Assembly (NCBI RefSeq): GCF_001553645.1
Contig: NZ_CP014231.1
Location: forward strand, 992,001-1,056,000
Source of the DNA: Leptotrichia sp. oral taxon 847
GTDB taxonomy: Bacteria > Fusobacteriota > Fusobacteriia > Fusobacteriales > Leptotrichiaceae
DNA: 64,000 nt
Direction: 5' to 3'
The translations under genes and the position numbers were made by a program. Position 1 is the stretch's first letter. Every line of letters begins with the position of its first letter. This document shows, one piece after another, positions 35,249-44,623 of this stretch. The notes under the pieces are model-generated. The model made no database searches. It was not told where the DNA came from and saw nothing but the letters and a program-made list of their open reading frames with translations.

Positions 35249-37735
35249 TCATTCCAAATCTTCGCTTGATATTTGTCCATCGTCACCAATTACTCCATTA
35301 TCTTTTAACTGGTTATAAATTCTTGAAGCTCTGTTGAATCCCACTTTTAATTTTCTCTGGAGCATTGCAATTGACACCTTCTGTTCTTCTCTTATCACTT
35401 TTACTGCATTGTCAAAAAATGGATCTAAATCATTTTCTTCTTCTTCATTTTCTTCCAAAATTTCATTTTGGTAGTGAACTTTTTTACTTCTTTTCAACGT
35501 ATCTGTCAAATTTTTAACTTCTTCATCCGAAATATAAGCTCCTTGTATTCTCTCTAATTTAGACGAACCATTTGCAAGTAAAAGCATATCTCCTTGTCCT
35601 AATAACTTTTCGGCTCCTGATGTATCAAGAATCGTTCTGGAATCAACTTGAGAACGAAGTGCAAAGGAAATTCTACTTGGAAGATTTGCCTTTATCATTC
35701 CCGTAATTACATCTGTTGACGGTCTTTGAGTTGCAACTACCAGGTGGATTCCAACCGCTCTTGCTTTTTGCGCAATTCTTGCGATAGACTCTTCTACGCT
35801 ATTTGAGGCAACCATCATCAAGTCTGCAAGTTCATCAATAATTATTACAATGTACGGCATTCTTTCAACAAAATTTAAAGAATTGTAGCTTACAATATTT
35901 CTAACTCCATTTTCCATAAGTTTTTTGTATCTGTTTTCCATTTCATTTACTGCCCATTTCAGTGCGATTGCCGCTTTCTGTGGGTCAATTATAACGGGAA
36001 CAAGTAAATGCGGAATTTCGTTATATGGCATAAGTTCCACCATTTTGGGATCAATCATTATAAATTTTACTTCTTTGTCCGATTTTTTTGAAATCAAAGT
36101 TGAAATTATTGTATTTACTGCAACCGATTTTCCCGAACCAGTTTGCCCTGCAATAAGCAAATGGGGCATTTTTACAATATCTATAAATTTATCTCTTCCT
36201 ACAATATTTTTCCCTAAAATTACTTTTAGCTCACCCTTGTCAAGTTCCTTATTTTTTATAATGTTGGCAAAATGAACATTTTCTTTGATTTTATTCGGAG
36301 TTTCAATTCCAATGGTATTTTTTCCTGGAATTGGTGCTTCTATTCTGATACTTTCTGCCGCCAGATTCATTGCAATGTCATCAGCTAAATTAGTCACCTT
36401 GCTCACTTTTATCCCCTTTGGAATCACAATTTCATATCTTGTTATTGTCGGTCCATATTCATAGTTTACGACTTTTGCATCAACTCCAAACTCTTTTAAA
36501 ACGCTTTCCAAATGACTTACATTATCTCGTATGCTTTTTTCAATTTTTCTTTTTGTGTCAAAATCCATCGATTTTGATTTAAAAATTTTTTCAATTGATT
36601 TTTTTATAACTTCATCATATCCTTGATTTTTTTCAAGTAAATTATTGGCTTCTTTCAATTTCTCTTCCAATTTTTTTTCTTTTTCAATAACTTCCTTGTT
36701 TTCAAAAGCTGAAAGTTTAGGAAACTGCTGAAAACTCAAGTCTTCTTCCAATTCTTTTTTCACTTTTTTATTTGTAAATGGTGATAAAATTTCTAATTTC
36801 ATTTTTTTTGGCGGATTATCTTTATTACTGCTATCTTGTTCTTTTTTTTCATTTTCAGTATTAGATTTTTTTATTTCACTTTTAAGGTTATTTTCAACAA
36901 TTGATTTTTTTGTATTGTTATTTTCTTTGATTTCTTTATCTTGATTTTCTTTTTTTTCTAAAATTTCCATCCATTCTTTTTCTTTTTCTTTTAATTCTTC
37001 ATCAGAATATACTTGTGTCTTTTGTAAAAAATTTTCTTTCGGTTTTTTTGCAATTTCAAAACTTAATTTTTCATTTCTTGAACTTATAATTTTTTCTTTT
37101 AACATCTGTTTCTGATATTCTTTGTAATTTGTCTTTTTCAACTTTTCAGCATATTTTTTTGCTGCCAATTTTCTTTTTTTCTCTTTAAATTCATCGCTTC
37201 TTGAATATTTAATCCACTCTTTTGCATATTCATACCAAAATTCCATCAAATCCTTAAAAATAAAAAAAACGGACAAAAGTGTCAAAATTATAAGTGCTAT
37301 TCCCATTCCAGATGAAGAGATTATTTGATAAAATGGCATACTGATTATTCCACCCAAAACTCCTCCACTCTGTTTGTTAAATCCGTAACTTAAAAGTTCT
37401 CTTCCTGCTTCAATAAATGTTTTACTAAGTGGAGTTCCACCCAAAACAGAATTTCTAATCAAAATCACTGATAAACACAAGAAACACCCGATAAAAGCAG
37501 TTATTTTCCCACGTGTAACATTCATTTTTTCGTAAAAAAATATTAAAATCCCATAAACAATCGCCGAAATTACCAAAAACCAAGTCATTTTTCCAAAAAA
37601 TAGTAAAACGAGCGAGAACAAAGTTTCATTTGAATTTTTAGTTGAAACATCAGTTGTATCAGCAATCAAAAGCAACAGCATTATCAATCCAACTGCAAAC
37701 CATATAACACCTTCTATTTTTCTCTTTTTATTCAT
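35249..37735 (-). CDS. ftsK: DNA translocase FtsK/SpoIIIE
   Basis: FtsK pumps chromosomal DNA through the closing septum and orients termini. The 828-residue protein has four to five N-terminal membrane helices (to about residue 165), a Lys/Glu-rich linker to about 390, the alpha/beta motor and a gamma winged-helix domain. Walker A is AGQTGSGKSVAVN and Walker B is YIVIIIDELADLMMV. AQKARAVGIHLVVATQRPS is also typical. The C-terminal gamma domain (VSIAMLQRKLKVGFNRASRI) reads KOPS/SRS sites. It has its own promoter at 37815-37843. Confidence 0.95.
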   Translation of the reverse strand: MNKKRKIEGVIWFAVGLIMLLLLIADTTDVSTKNSNETLFSLVLLFFGKMTWFLVISAIVYGILIFFYEKMNVTRGKITAFIGCFLCLSVILIRNSVLGGTPLSKTFIEAGRELLSYGFNKQSGGVLGGIISMPFYQIISSSGMGIALIILTLLSVFFIFKDLMEFWYEYAKEWIKYSRSDEFKEKKRKLAAKKYAEKLKKTNYKEYQKQMLKEKIISSRNEKLSFEIAKKPKENFLQKTQVYSDEELKEKEKEWMEILEKKENQDKEIKENNNTKKSIVENNLKSEIKKSNTENEKKEQDSSNKDNPPKKMKLEILSPFTNKKVKKELEEDLSFQQFPKLSAFENKEVIEKEKKLEEKLKEANNLLEKNQGYDEVIKKSIEKIFKSKSMDFDTKRKIEKSIRDNVSHLESVLKEFGVDAKVVNYEYGPTITRYEIVIPKGIKVSKVTNLADDIAMNLAAESIRIEAPIPGKNTIGIETPNKIKENVHFANIIKNKELDKGELKVILGKNIVGRDKFIDIVKMPHLLIAGQTGSGKSVAVNTIISTLISKKSDKEVKFIMIDPKMVELMPYNEIPHLLVPVIIDPQKAAIALKWAVNEMENRYKKLMENGVRNIVSYNSLNFVERMPYIVIIIDELADLMMVASNSVEESIARIAQKARAVGIHLVVATQRPSTDVITGMIKANLPSRISFALRSQVDSRTILDTSGAEKLLGQGDMLLLANGSSKLERIQGAYISDEEVKNLTDTLKRSKKVHYQNEILEENEEEENDLDPFFDNAVKVIREEQKVSIAMLQRKLKVGFNRASRIYNQLKDNGVIGDDGQISSEDLE

Positions 37736-37814
37736 TTTTTATTCTCCTTTCTTCCAGTTTTTCATATCAATACAGCAATTTAAATTTTATATAAAATTTA
37801 CATTTAAACAATTT

Positions 37815-37843
37815 ATTATACAATATTTTTTCAATTTTGTCAT
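37815..37843 (-). promoter_or_regulatory. Promoter of ftsK
   Basis: ATGACA (37838-37843), 17-base spacer, TATAAT (37815-37820), about 80 bases before the ftsK start. Confidence 0.55.
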
Positions 37844-37882
37844 TTTTTATCTAATTTTCTCAATTACAATCTTTCATAATAT

Positions 37883-38130
37883 TTATTTTTGATTACAAAA
37901 TATTACTCTGTTTAATAATATTTTCTATTTTTTTCATAAGAGAAAAGAGCCGCTATTTCCCCTTATAATCACGATACTTTTTATATACTAGTAAAATTTG
38001 ACCCGTTGGAACATTTATCTGTACCGACAAAACCGTTTGAACGTAAGTAAGTTTTCTATCAGTACATAAAAATGTCGTAGACTTAGCCAGGGTGCAGGAG
38101 TATGGCAATGATACCTGCTTAAAAGAGGAA
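37883..38130 (+). repeat. Intergenic repeat family, copy A (internally shortened)
   Basis: The gap of more than 500 bases between ftsK and the DUF1304 gene holds no believable gene. Most of it is a copy of a repeat seen in reverse orientation at 54728-55141. Matching blocks include TTGATTACAA near 37889, TTTCCCCTTATAATC near 37957, AGTAAAATTT at 37991 and TACATAAAAATGTC near 38062. Others are GGGTGCAGGAGTATGGCAATG (38090 on) and CCTGCTTAAAA. About 95 bases present in the middle of the 54.7 kb copy are missing here. The paired arms of the internal hairpin are retained. Confidence 0.7.
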
Positions 38131-38271
38131 ATAGAAAGATTTCACTAAAAAAATAAACAAATAAATTTCCATAATAAAAAATAGAGTTTAAAATTTTATA
38201 AAATAAAAAATGCACTTTTTATGTTAAATATTTTAACATTTTTATGCATTTATTATTTAAAATTTTATTTT

Positions 38272-38649
38272 TTATGAAATTAATAGTGGTAATAATAAAG
38301 CTATTAATGCTAAAATTGCTGGAACTCCCTGTAACATAAATATTCTTTTTGAGACTGTCACTGAGCCGTAAAACGCTGCGCATATGATACAAACAATAAA
38401 AAATACTGCGATTTGAACTTGATATTCAGTTGCGTCAACCAAGCTCCAAATTAGTCCAGAAGCTAGAAAGCCATTGTATAATCCTTGGTTTTCAAGCATT
38501 TTTTTCACTCTCTCATCTCTCAAAAATTCAAAATCTAAATCGAATGTCTTTTGCATTGTCTTGCTTTCAGTTTTGTACATTTCGAGAAATAAAATATAAA
38601 AATGCTCCAGCGCCACTAAAAGTATTAAAAATTTTGCTAATATACTCAA
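38272..38649 (-). CDS. DUF1304 family membrane protein
   Basis: A 125-residue protein with four predicted membrane helices. The pattern LAKFLILLVALEHFYILFLEMY, then NQGLYNGFLASGLIW and a hydrophobic C-terminus, is that of the DUF1304 family of small integral membrane proteins, whose role is unknown. The conserved E-H-x-x-x-x-x-E-M-x-x-W/Y motif in helix 1 and the NQGxYN loop are visible. It is in the same direction as map and 64 bases downstream of it. Confidence 0.8.
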   Translation of the reverse strand: MSILAKFLILLVALEHFYILFLEMYKTESKTMQKTFDLDFEFLRDERVKKMLENQGLYNGFLASGLIWSLVDATEYQVQIAVFFIVCIICAAFYGSVTVSKRIFMLQGVPAILALIALLLPLLIS

Positions 38650-38713
38650 AATTATAAATTTTCCTTTCTAAAATAATATAATATTTTTTTTACTGTTTAT
38701 AAACCTTCAATAG

Positions 38714-39487
38714 TCAGTCTTTTAAACTTAAGATAACAGGTTTTCCATCAATAATAGCAAGACTGTGTTCGTATTGAGCAGATCTTTTTTTATCTCTTGT
38801 AACAGCTGTCCACATATCAGATAATATTTTTATTTTGTGAGTTCCTACATTTACCATAGGTTCCACTGTAATTACCATGCCATTTTCAATTTTTGCACCG
38901 GTTCCAGCCCGTCCATAATTTGGAACCATTGGATCCTCATGCATCTCTTTTCCAACTCCGTGTCCCGCAAAATCTCTGACTAAAGAAAATCCATATTTTT
39001 CGACATATTCTTGAATTGCAGCTCCTATATCCCCTATTCTGTTTCCAGCTTTTGCTGTTTCAATCCCAATTTCACGAGCTTTTTTAGTAACTTCCATCAA
39101 TTTTTTAGAAGTTTCGTCAATTTCTCCAACAGCGTAAGTGGTTGCCGCATCTCCAAAATATCCGTCCAAAACTGTAACAGTATCAACTGTCAAAATATCT
39201 CCTTCTTTTAAAATCTTATCCTTGCTTGGAATTCCGTGAACGACTACTTCATTTACAGAAATGCAAGTCGCAGCTGGATATGGCGGATATGGTCTTCCTA
39301 TGTCATATCCCTTTGTTCCAGGAATTGCACCTTGACTTCTTATGTAATCTTCTGCAATTTTATCCAATTCATAAGTGCTGACTCCAGCTTTTACATATTT
39401 TGGCAAAACATCTTCCAAAAGTCTTGCAATTATTTCATTAGCTTTTTTTATTTTTTTTATTTCTTCTAATGTTTTGTAAATAATCAT
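38714..39487 (-). CDS. map: Methionine aminopeptidase, type I
   Basis: Map removes the initiator methionine from nascent proteins. The 257-residue length is standard for type Ia. The five metal ligands are visible: two Asp in DILTVDTVTVLDGYFGDAATTY, His in RDFAGHGVGKEMHEDP, Glu in ITVEPMVN, and Glu in QYEHSLAI. Also CISVNEVVVHGIPS. It lies 43 bases downstream of adk, in the adk-map order that follows secY in many bacterial ribosomal-protein operons; the rest of that operon is absent here. Confidence 0.95.
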   Translation of the reverse strand: MIIYKTLEEIKKIKKANEIIARLLEDVLPKYVKAGVSTYELDKIAEDYIRSQGAIPGTKGYDIGRPYPPYPAATCISVNEVVVHGIPSKDKILKEGDILTVDTVTVLDGYFGDAATTYAVGEIDETSKKLMEVTKKAREIGIETAKAGNRIGDIGAAIQEYVEKYGFSLVRDFAGHGVGKEMHEDPMVPNYGRAGTGAKIENGMVITVEPMVNVGTHKIKILSDMWTAVTRDKKRSAQYEHSLAIIDGKPVILSLKD

Positions 39488-39530
39488 TTTAATTCTTCTT
39501 TCTTTTTTCTGTCTTTATTTTTTCTCTTTT

Positions 39531-40163
39531 TTATTTTTCTAAAATTTCAATGATAGCTTTTGTAATTTCTTCCATTTTTTCCTTGTGTCCACCAACACTG
39601 TAAACTTTATTTTGAGCTTTGTAAAAATCTAAAACTGGCGCTGTCTGCTGTTTATAAACTTTTAGTCTGTTTCTAACTGTTTCTTCATTGTCATCTGGTC
39701 TTTGCACCAAATCTTCTGGATTTTCATCAACTGGTGGATTATATTTTATATGATAAATTTTCCCTGTTTTTTTCGACACTCTTCTTCCAGTTATTCTTTC
39801 GATAATTTCTTCATCACTCACTCGAAGTTCTATAACTTTATCAATTTTTTTCCCAAGTCTATCCAAAATTTTGTCTAATTCCTGTGCCTGCGCCACAGTT
39901 CTTGGAAATCCATCTAAAATAAATCCATCTTCACAGTCTTTCTCAGTAAGTCTTTTTTCCACAAGTCCGTCTACAATTTCATCTGAAACTAATTTTCCTT
40001 GATCCATAAGCTTTTTAGCTTTAAGTCCAAGTGGAGTTTCGTTGGCGATTGCCGCTCTTAAAATATCTCCAGTTGAAATTTGAGGTATTCCGTATTTTTT
40101 AACCAGTTGTTTTGCCTGAGTACCTTTTCCAGCACCTGGCGCTCCAAATAATACTATATTCAT
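39531..40163 (-). CDS. adk: Adenylate kinase
   Basis: Adk interconverts 2 ADP and ATP plus AMP. The 210-residue protein has the P-loop MNIVLFGAPGAGKGTQAKQL, AMP-binding GIPQISTGDILRAAI, and FILDGFPRTVAQAQEL. The LID domain ERITGRRVSKKTGKIYHIKY lacks the four zinc cysteines (bacterial short-zinc pattern), as ITGRRV-KKTGK carries none. RPDDNEETVRNRLKVY completes the family pattern. It has its own promoter at 40210-40238, divergent from manA, and leads into map. Confidence 0.95.
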   Translation of the reverse strand: MNIVLFGAPGAGKGTQAKQLVKKYGIPQISTGDILRAAIANETPLGLKAKKLMDQGKLVSDEIVDGLVEKRLTEKDCEDGFILDGFPRTVAQAQELDKILDRLGKKIDKVIELRVSDEEIIERITGRRVSKKTGKIYHIKYNPPVDENPEDLVQRPDDNEETVRNRLKVYKQQTAPVLDFYKAQNKVYSVGGHKEKMEEITKAIIEILEK

Positions 40164-40209
40164 CTTTCTTTCCTTTCTTTGATTTCATTTAATTAAATTT
40201 TATAATAAT

Positions 40210-40238
40210 ATAATAACATTTTACAAAATTTTTTTCAA
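40210..40238 (-). promoter_or_regulatory. Promoter of adk-map
   Basis: TTGAAA (40233-40238), 17-base spacer, TATTAT (40210-40215) on the minus strand, about 47 bases before adk. Confidence 0.6.
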
Positions 40239-40262
40239 TGGCGACATAACAAAAATTTTCAA

Positions 40263-40291
40263 TTGTTTTTTTCCCATATAAATGTTATTAT
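40263..40291 (+). promoter_or_regulatory. Promoter of manA
   Basis: TTGTTT (40263-40268), 17-base spacer, TATTAT (40286-40291), about 39 bases before manA, with AGAAGGAG as its ribosome site. Confidence 0.55.
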
Positions 40292-40329
40292 TAAAATACA
40301 AGAATATTTAAAAAGAAGGAGATGTTTTT

Positions 40330-41298
40330 ATGCTGTATCCATTAAAATTTAAAAAAGTTTTTATTGAAAAAATTTGGGGTGGGAGAAATTTAGAAAAAAA
40401 ACTAGATATTAAACTTCCAAAAGACAAGAATATTGGAGAATCTTGGGAAATTTCCGCTCATCCAAATGGCATGGGGGTCGTTTCAAATGGAAAATTGAAA
40501 GGCAAAACTCTGAAAGAAATTTATTCTGAATATAAAGACAAGTTAGTTGGAAAAAAGGTTTTTGAAAAATATCCGAATAGATTTCCACTTCTTATAAAAT
40601 TTTTGGATGTAAACGATAGACTTTCCATTCAAGTTCATCCAAATGACGAAGTAGCAATGAAAAAACACAACGAATTTGGGAAAAGTGAGTCTTGGTACAT
40701 CGTTTACGCAAGTGACGACGCTACTTTGATTTTAGGAACGAAACCTGATGTCACAAAGGAAAAATTTTTAGAAAAAGTTAAAAATAATGATTTTAGTAAC
40801 TTATTTGAAGAAAAAGCTGTTAAAACTGGAGATTTTATTGATATAACTCCTGGAACTGTCCACGCAAGTTTAAAAGGAAGTGTCATTTTTGCAGAAATCC
40901 AGCAAAGTTCCGATGTTACTTACAGAATTTACGACTTTGACAGAATTGACAAAAATGGGAAAAAAAGAGAATTGCACTTAGATGATGCTGCCGAAGTGAT
41001 TGATTTTGGAAAAAAGGTCGAAATTAAACACACCCTTTTTAAAGACGGGGAAACTAAAAAAAATATAATAAAAAAAGAATTTTACTCAATCGACAAAATA
41101 AAAATTTCAAATTCTTATAATGACCACTGCTCCGAAAGTATGATAATTTATACTGTTTTGGATGGAAGCGGAAAAATTTTTTGGAATAAAAATGAAGTTT
41201 TGGAATTAAAAAAGGGAGAAAATATTTTAATTCCAGTAAATTTAAAAGTAAAACTTGAAGGAAATTTTGAAATTTTGAGAACGGTAATCGAACAATAA
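40330..41298 (+). CDS. manA: Mannose-6-phosphate isomerase, class I
   Basis: ManA interconverts fructose 6-phosphate and mannose 6-phosphate. The 322-residue protein is of the short Firmicute type. It starts PLKFKKVFIEKIWGGRNLE and carries GESWEISAHPNG, LSIQVHPNDEVAMK (a zinc-binding His) and ESWYIV. FIDITPGTVHASLKGSVIFAEIQQSSDVTYRIYD holds further metal ligands and the active-site Arg. The lower part is a second cupin-like domain. It is followed after 53 bases by the malY-type gene in the same direction. Confidence 0.92.
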   Translation: MLYPLKFKKVFIEKIWGGRNLEKKLDIKLPKDKNIGESWEISAHPNGMGVVSNGKLKGKTLKEIYSEYKDKLVGKKVFEKYPNRFPLLIKFLDVNDRLSIQVHPNDEVAMKKHNEFGKSESWYIVYASDDATLILGTKPDVTKEKFLEKVKNNDFSNLFEEKAVKTGDFIDITPGTVHASLKGSVIFAEIQQSSDVTYRIYDFDRIDKNGKKRELHLDDAAEVIDFGKKVEIKHTLFKDGETKKNIIKKEFYSIDKIKISNSYNDHCSESMIIYTVLDGSGKIFWNKNEVLELKKGENILIPVNLKVKLEGNFEILRTVIEQ

Positions 41299-41351
41299 AA
41301 TAAATTAAAAAAAAATTTAATAACAAAAAAATTTACTGAAAGGAAGATTTT

Positions 41352-42557
41352 ATGAAATACAACTTTGACGAAATTATTGACAGAAAAAATAATCACTCCG
41401 TAAAATATTGTGAAATTGATAAAAAATTTGGAGTTGACAAAAATAGCGACATTATTCCGCTTTGGATTGCCGATATGGACTTTAGAACAGCAAAACCAAT
41501 AATTGATGCCATTCAAAAAAAAGCTGAACACGGGATTTTTGGATATGTCTACCGTCCCGATGAATATTTTGAGTCATTTATTAACTGGCAAAAGAGAAGA
41601 TATAACTGGGAGCCGAAAAAAGAACTTGTAAGTTTTAGTATCGGTGTCGTGCCGACGCTTGGCTCTCTTGTTCAAATTTTTTCAAAACCAAATGACAAGA
41701 TTTTGATTCAAACTCCAGTTTATTCAGAATTTTACGACATCAGCGAAGACAACAAAAGAATTGTAATCGAAAATCGTTTTATAGAAAAAGACGGAAAATA
41801 TTCGCTAGATTTAGCTGATTTGGAAAATAAATTAAAAGAAAAGCCAAAATTTCTTATTTTTTGCAATCCTCACAATCCTTTGGGAAAAGTTTGGACTTAT
41901 GACGAATTAAAAGCGATTGGTGATCTGTGTATAAAATACGGTGTCACTGTTATTTCAGATGAAATTCACTCAGATTTGACTTTGTGGAACAACAAACACA
42001 TTCCGATGGCGAGTGTTTCTGAAGAAATACGAAAAAACACAATCACTTGTACTTCGACTGGAAAAGCGTTTAATGTAGCTGGACTGCAATGTGCAACAAT
42101 TGTTTTCAACAACCTTAAAACAAAAGAAAAATTTTACCGATTTTGGAAAGATTTAGAAATTCATAGAAACAACCCTTTTAATTTAGTTGCCACAATGGCC
42201 GCCTATTCCGATGAAGGTGAAGAATATTTAAACCAATTAATTGAATACTTACAAAACAATATTTTATTTTTAAATGATTTTTTCAAAAAGCATATCCCAG
42301 AAATTAATCCAAATGTGCCACAAGCAACTTACTTAGTTTGGCTGGATTGCAGAACATTATGCAAAAAATTTGGATTCAATCAAGAAGAACTGGAAGAATT
42401 TATGTTAAAAGAAGCAAAACTGGGACTAAATCCTGGAAGAAGCTTTCAAAAAGGACTTGAAGGCTTTATGAGATTAAATACAGCTTGTCCTCGAAGTGTA
42501 CTAGAAAAAGCTTTAAACCAATTAAAAATAGCAATTGAAAATTTCAAACATAAATAA
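41352..42557 (+). CDS. MalY/PatB-type PLP cystathionine beta-lyase
   Basis: This 401-residue fold-type I aminotransferase-like enzyme cleaves cystathionine or cysteine S-conjugates. It shows NHSVKYCEIDKKFG and DIIPLWIADMDFRTAKP, which are typical MalY/PatB starts, and YGVTVISDEIHSDLTL. STGKAFNVAGLQCA has the PLP-binding lysine, and LNPGRSFQKGLEGFMRLNTA holds the carboxylate-binding Arg. Whether it acts on cystathionine, methionine precursors or a thiol conjugate is not readable. It is probably co-transcribed with manA (53-base gap, GAAAGGAAG ribosome site). Confidence 0.85.
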   Translation: MKYNFDEIIDRKNNHSVKYCEIDKKFGVDKNSDIIPLWIADMDFRTAKPIIDAIQKKAEHGIFGYVYRPDEYFESFINWQKRRYNWEPKKELVSFSIGVVPTLGSLVQIFSKPNDKILIQTPVYSEFYDISEDNKRIVIENRFIEKDGKYSLDLADLENKLKEKPKFLIFCNPHNPLGKVWTYDELKAIGDLCIKYGVTVISDEIHSDLTLWNNKHIPMASVSEEIRKNTITCTSTGKAFNVAGLQCATIVFNNLKTKEKFYRFWKDLEIHRNNPFNLVATMAAYSDEGEEYLNQLIEYLQNNILFLNDFFKKHIPEINPNVPQATYLVWLDCRTLCKKFGFNQEELEEFMLKEAKLGLNPGRSFQKGLEGFMRLNTACPRSVLEKALNQLKIAIENFKHK

Positions 42558-42749
42558 AATTAATTTTTAATATTAAAAATATACCTAAATTTGAATAGAA
42601 TAATAATAACGTCGATATATAGAATATTTAATGCACATTAGGATTACCTTCTCATAAAAATAAAAGATTATAATAACCTTTTTCTATTTAACTATTTATA
42701 TAATATACAAATATTAAATAAAAAAATCAAAGGAGGTGTATCTTTAAAT

Positions 42750-43259
42750 ATGGAAAAAGAAATTTATTTAGCTGGAGGATGTTTCTGGGGAGTACAGGAA
42801 TTCTTTAAAAAAGCTCCCGGTGTTTTAAAGACAACCGTTGGCTATGCAAATGGACAGACTTTGGAAACTAACTATGACATTTTAAAAATGACTGACCACG
42901 TTGAAACAGTTTATGTAAAATATGATTCTGGTAAAGTTTCGCTTGAGCAATTACTCACTTATTATTTTTCGATAATAGATCCTACGAGCTTGAACAGACA
43001 AGGATATGATGAAGGTCGCCAATACAGAACGGGAATTTATTACAAAGATCCTGATGATTTAAAAATTATTACAAAAAAAATTGAAGAAGAACAAAAAAAA
43101 TATTCCACAGATATAAAAGTTGAAGTAAAAAAATTAAATCACTACATCTTAGCTGAAGATTACCATCAAAATTATTTGGAAAAACATCCTGAAATAGATT
43201 GTCATATCGATTTAGAAAATGCTATAAAGATTTTTGAAAAAGAAGGCGAAAAATATTAA
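42750..43259 (+). CDS. msrA: Peptide-methionine (S)-S-oxide reductase
   Basis: MsrA reduces the S epimer of methionine sulfoxide. The 169-residue protein carries the active-site GGCFWG (Cys11) right at the start, GVLKTTVGYANG, YYFSIIDPTSLNRQG with DEGRQYRTGIYY, and AEDYHQNYLEKHP near the end. It lacks a fused MsrB domain. AAAGGAGGTG precedes the ATG by 11 bases, a slightly long gap. The 192 bases upstream carry nothing I can name except A/T-rich sequence. A strong terminator follows. Confidence 0.92.
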   Translation: MEKEIYLAGGCFWGVQEFFKKAPGVLKTTVGYANGQTLETNYDILKMTDHVETVYVKYDSGKVSLEQLLTYYFSIIDPTSLNRQGYDEGRQYRTGIYYKDPDDLKIITKKIEEEQKKYSTDIKVEVKKLNHYILAEDYHQNYLEKHPEIDCHIDLENAIKIFEKEGEKY

Positions 43260-43290
43260 AAGAAACTTAATTTTTTTAAGTTTCTTTTTT
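43258..43290 (+). terminator. Terminator of msrA
   Basis: Arms AAAAGAAACTTAA and TTAAGTTTCTTTTTT, overlapping the stop codon of msrA, with a U-run. Confidence 0.8.
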
Positions 43291-43304
43291 AGTATATTTT
43301 TATC

Positions 43305-43332
43305 TTGACAATGAAGTTTTTTGAGCTACAAT
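43305..43332 (+). promoter_or_regulatory. Promoter of the fucO-type gene
   Basis: TTGACA (43305-43310), 16-base spacer, TACAAT (43327-43332); AGGAAGTGAG then precedes the ATG at 43387. Confidence 0.65.
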
Positions 43333-43386
43333 TATATTAGAGAAAAATAATCAAATATTTTTTTAAAAAAAGGAAGTGAGCTTGTT

Positions 43387-44535
43387 ATGGCAAACCGTAT
43401 CATTTTAAATGAAGTATCATATCACGGATTTGGAGCAATTGAATCTATTCCAGATGAAGTGGAAAAAAATAAATTCAAAAAGGCTTTTATTTGTACAGAT
43501 CCTGGATTAATTAAGGCTGGAGCAGCTAAAAAAATTACTGATGTACTTGATAAAGCTAATTTGGGATATGTAGTATTTTCTGATGTTCAGCAAAATCCTA
43601 CAATTGAAAATGTAAAAGCTGGAGTTGAAAAATTTAAAGAAAGTGGTGCAGATTATATTATTGCAATCGGTGGAGGTTCTGCTATGGACTGTGCCAAAGC
43701 TGTGGCAATTATTATAAATAATCCTGAATTTTCTGATGTACGAAGTCTTGAAGGAGTCGCAGATACAAAAAATAAATGCGTTCCAATAATCGCAGTTGCA
43801 ACTACAGCTGGAACAGCTGCCGAAGTTACAATAAATTATGTAATAACAGATGCCCAAAAAAATAGAAAATTTGTCTGCGTTGACCCACACGATATGCCAA
43901 TAGTTGCGATAGTTGATCCAGGAATGATGATGACTATGCCAAAAGAATTGACAGCTGCGACTGGACTTGACGCACTAACTCACGCAATCGAGGGATTTAC
44001 AACAAAAGCAGCTTGGGAAATGACCGACATGTTTCATTTAAAATCAATTGAATTAATAGCAAAATATTTGAGAAAAGCTGTAGAAAATGACAAAGAAGCT
44101 AAAGAAAAAATGGCTCTTGCTTCATACTTAGCAGGAATGGGATTTTCAAATGTGGGACTTGGGATCGTACACTCAATGGCTCATCCGCTAGGCGCATTTT
44201 ATGGAACTCCGCACGGTGTCGCAAACGCAATAATTTTACCAACTGTAATGGAATATAACGCTGAATATACAGGGGAAAAATTTAGAGAAATAGCAAAGGC
44301 TTTTGGAATAAAACATACTAGAAGAATGGCTCCTGAAGAATACAGAAAAGCAGCAGTAGACGCTGTAAAACAATTGGCACGCGATGTAAATATCCCTGAA
44401 AATTTAAAAGGAATAATGGATATAAAAGATTTAGATTTTATTGCAGAATCAGCTTTAAATGATGTTTGTACTGGTGGAAATCCACGAGATACAAATTTGG
44501 AAGAAATAAAAGAACTTTATAAAAAATTATTGTAA
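43387..44535 (+). CDS. fucO: Iron-dependent alcohol dehydrogenase, lactaldehyde reductase type
   Basis: A group III metal-dependent alcohol dehydrogenase of 382 residues. It looks strongly like FucO, which reduces lactaldehyde to 1,2-propanediol with NADH. FucO-like segments are MANRIILNEVSYHG at the start, IAIGGGSAMDCAKAV for NAD, TTAGTAAEVTINYVITD, RKFVCVDPHDMP, and CTGGNPRDTNLEEI at the end. Metal ligands are the Asp and His of GLDALTHAIEG and the two His of SMAHPLGAFYGTPHGVANA. No fucose or rhamnose genes surround it, so it may act as a general aldehyde or propanediol oxidoreductase. It has its own promoter and terminator. Confidence 0.87.
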   Translation: MANRIILNEVSYHGFGAIESIPDEVEKNKFKKAFICTDPGLIKAGAAKKITDVLDKANLGYVVFSDVQQNPTIENVKAGVEKFKESGADYIIAIGGGSAMDCAKAVAIIINNPEFSDVRSLEGVADTKNKCVPIIAVATTAGTAAEVTINYVITDAQKNRKFVCVDPHDMPIVAIVDPGMMMTMPKELTAATGLDALTHAIEGFTTKAAWEMTDMFHLKSIELIAKYLRKAVENDKEAKEKMALASYLAGMGFSNVGLGIVHSMAHPLGAFYGTPHGVANAIILPTVMEYNAEYTGEKFREIAKAFGIKHTRRMAPEEYRKAAVDAVKQLARDVNIPENLKGIMDIKDLDFIAESALNDVCTGGNPRDTNLEEIKELYKKLL

Positions 44536-44541
44536 TTTATT

Positions 44542-44580
44542 AAAAAATCTCCTAATAACTTTCTTCAAAGGAGATTTTTT
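44542..44580. terminator. Bidirectional terminator between fucO and bioY
   Basis: Arms AAAAAATCTCC (44542-44552) and GGAGATTTTTT (44570-44580) between convergent fucO and bioY, with U-runs on both strands. Confidence 0.8.
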
Positions 44581-44623
44581 ATTTAACTCTTATCATTTTA
44601 ACAAATAAAACAATTTAGTTCAT

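Noticed and set aside
38015-38215. 66-codon frame on the minus strand in the gap after ftsK
   Set aside because: It lies inside repeat copy A, has no ribosome site, and is not open in the other copies.
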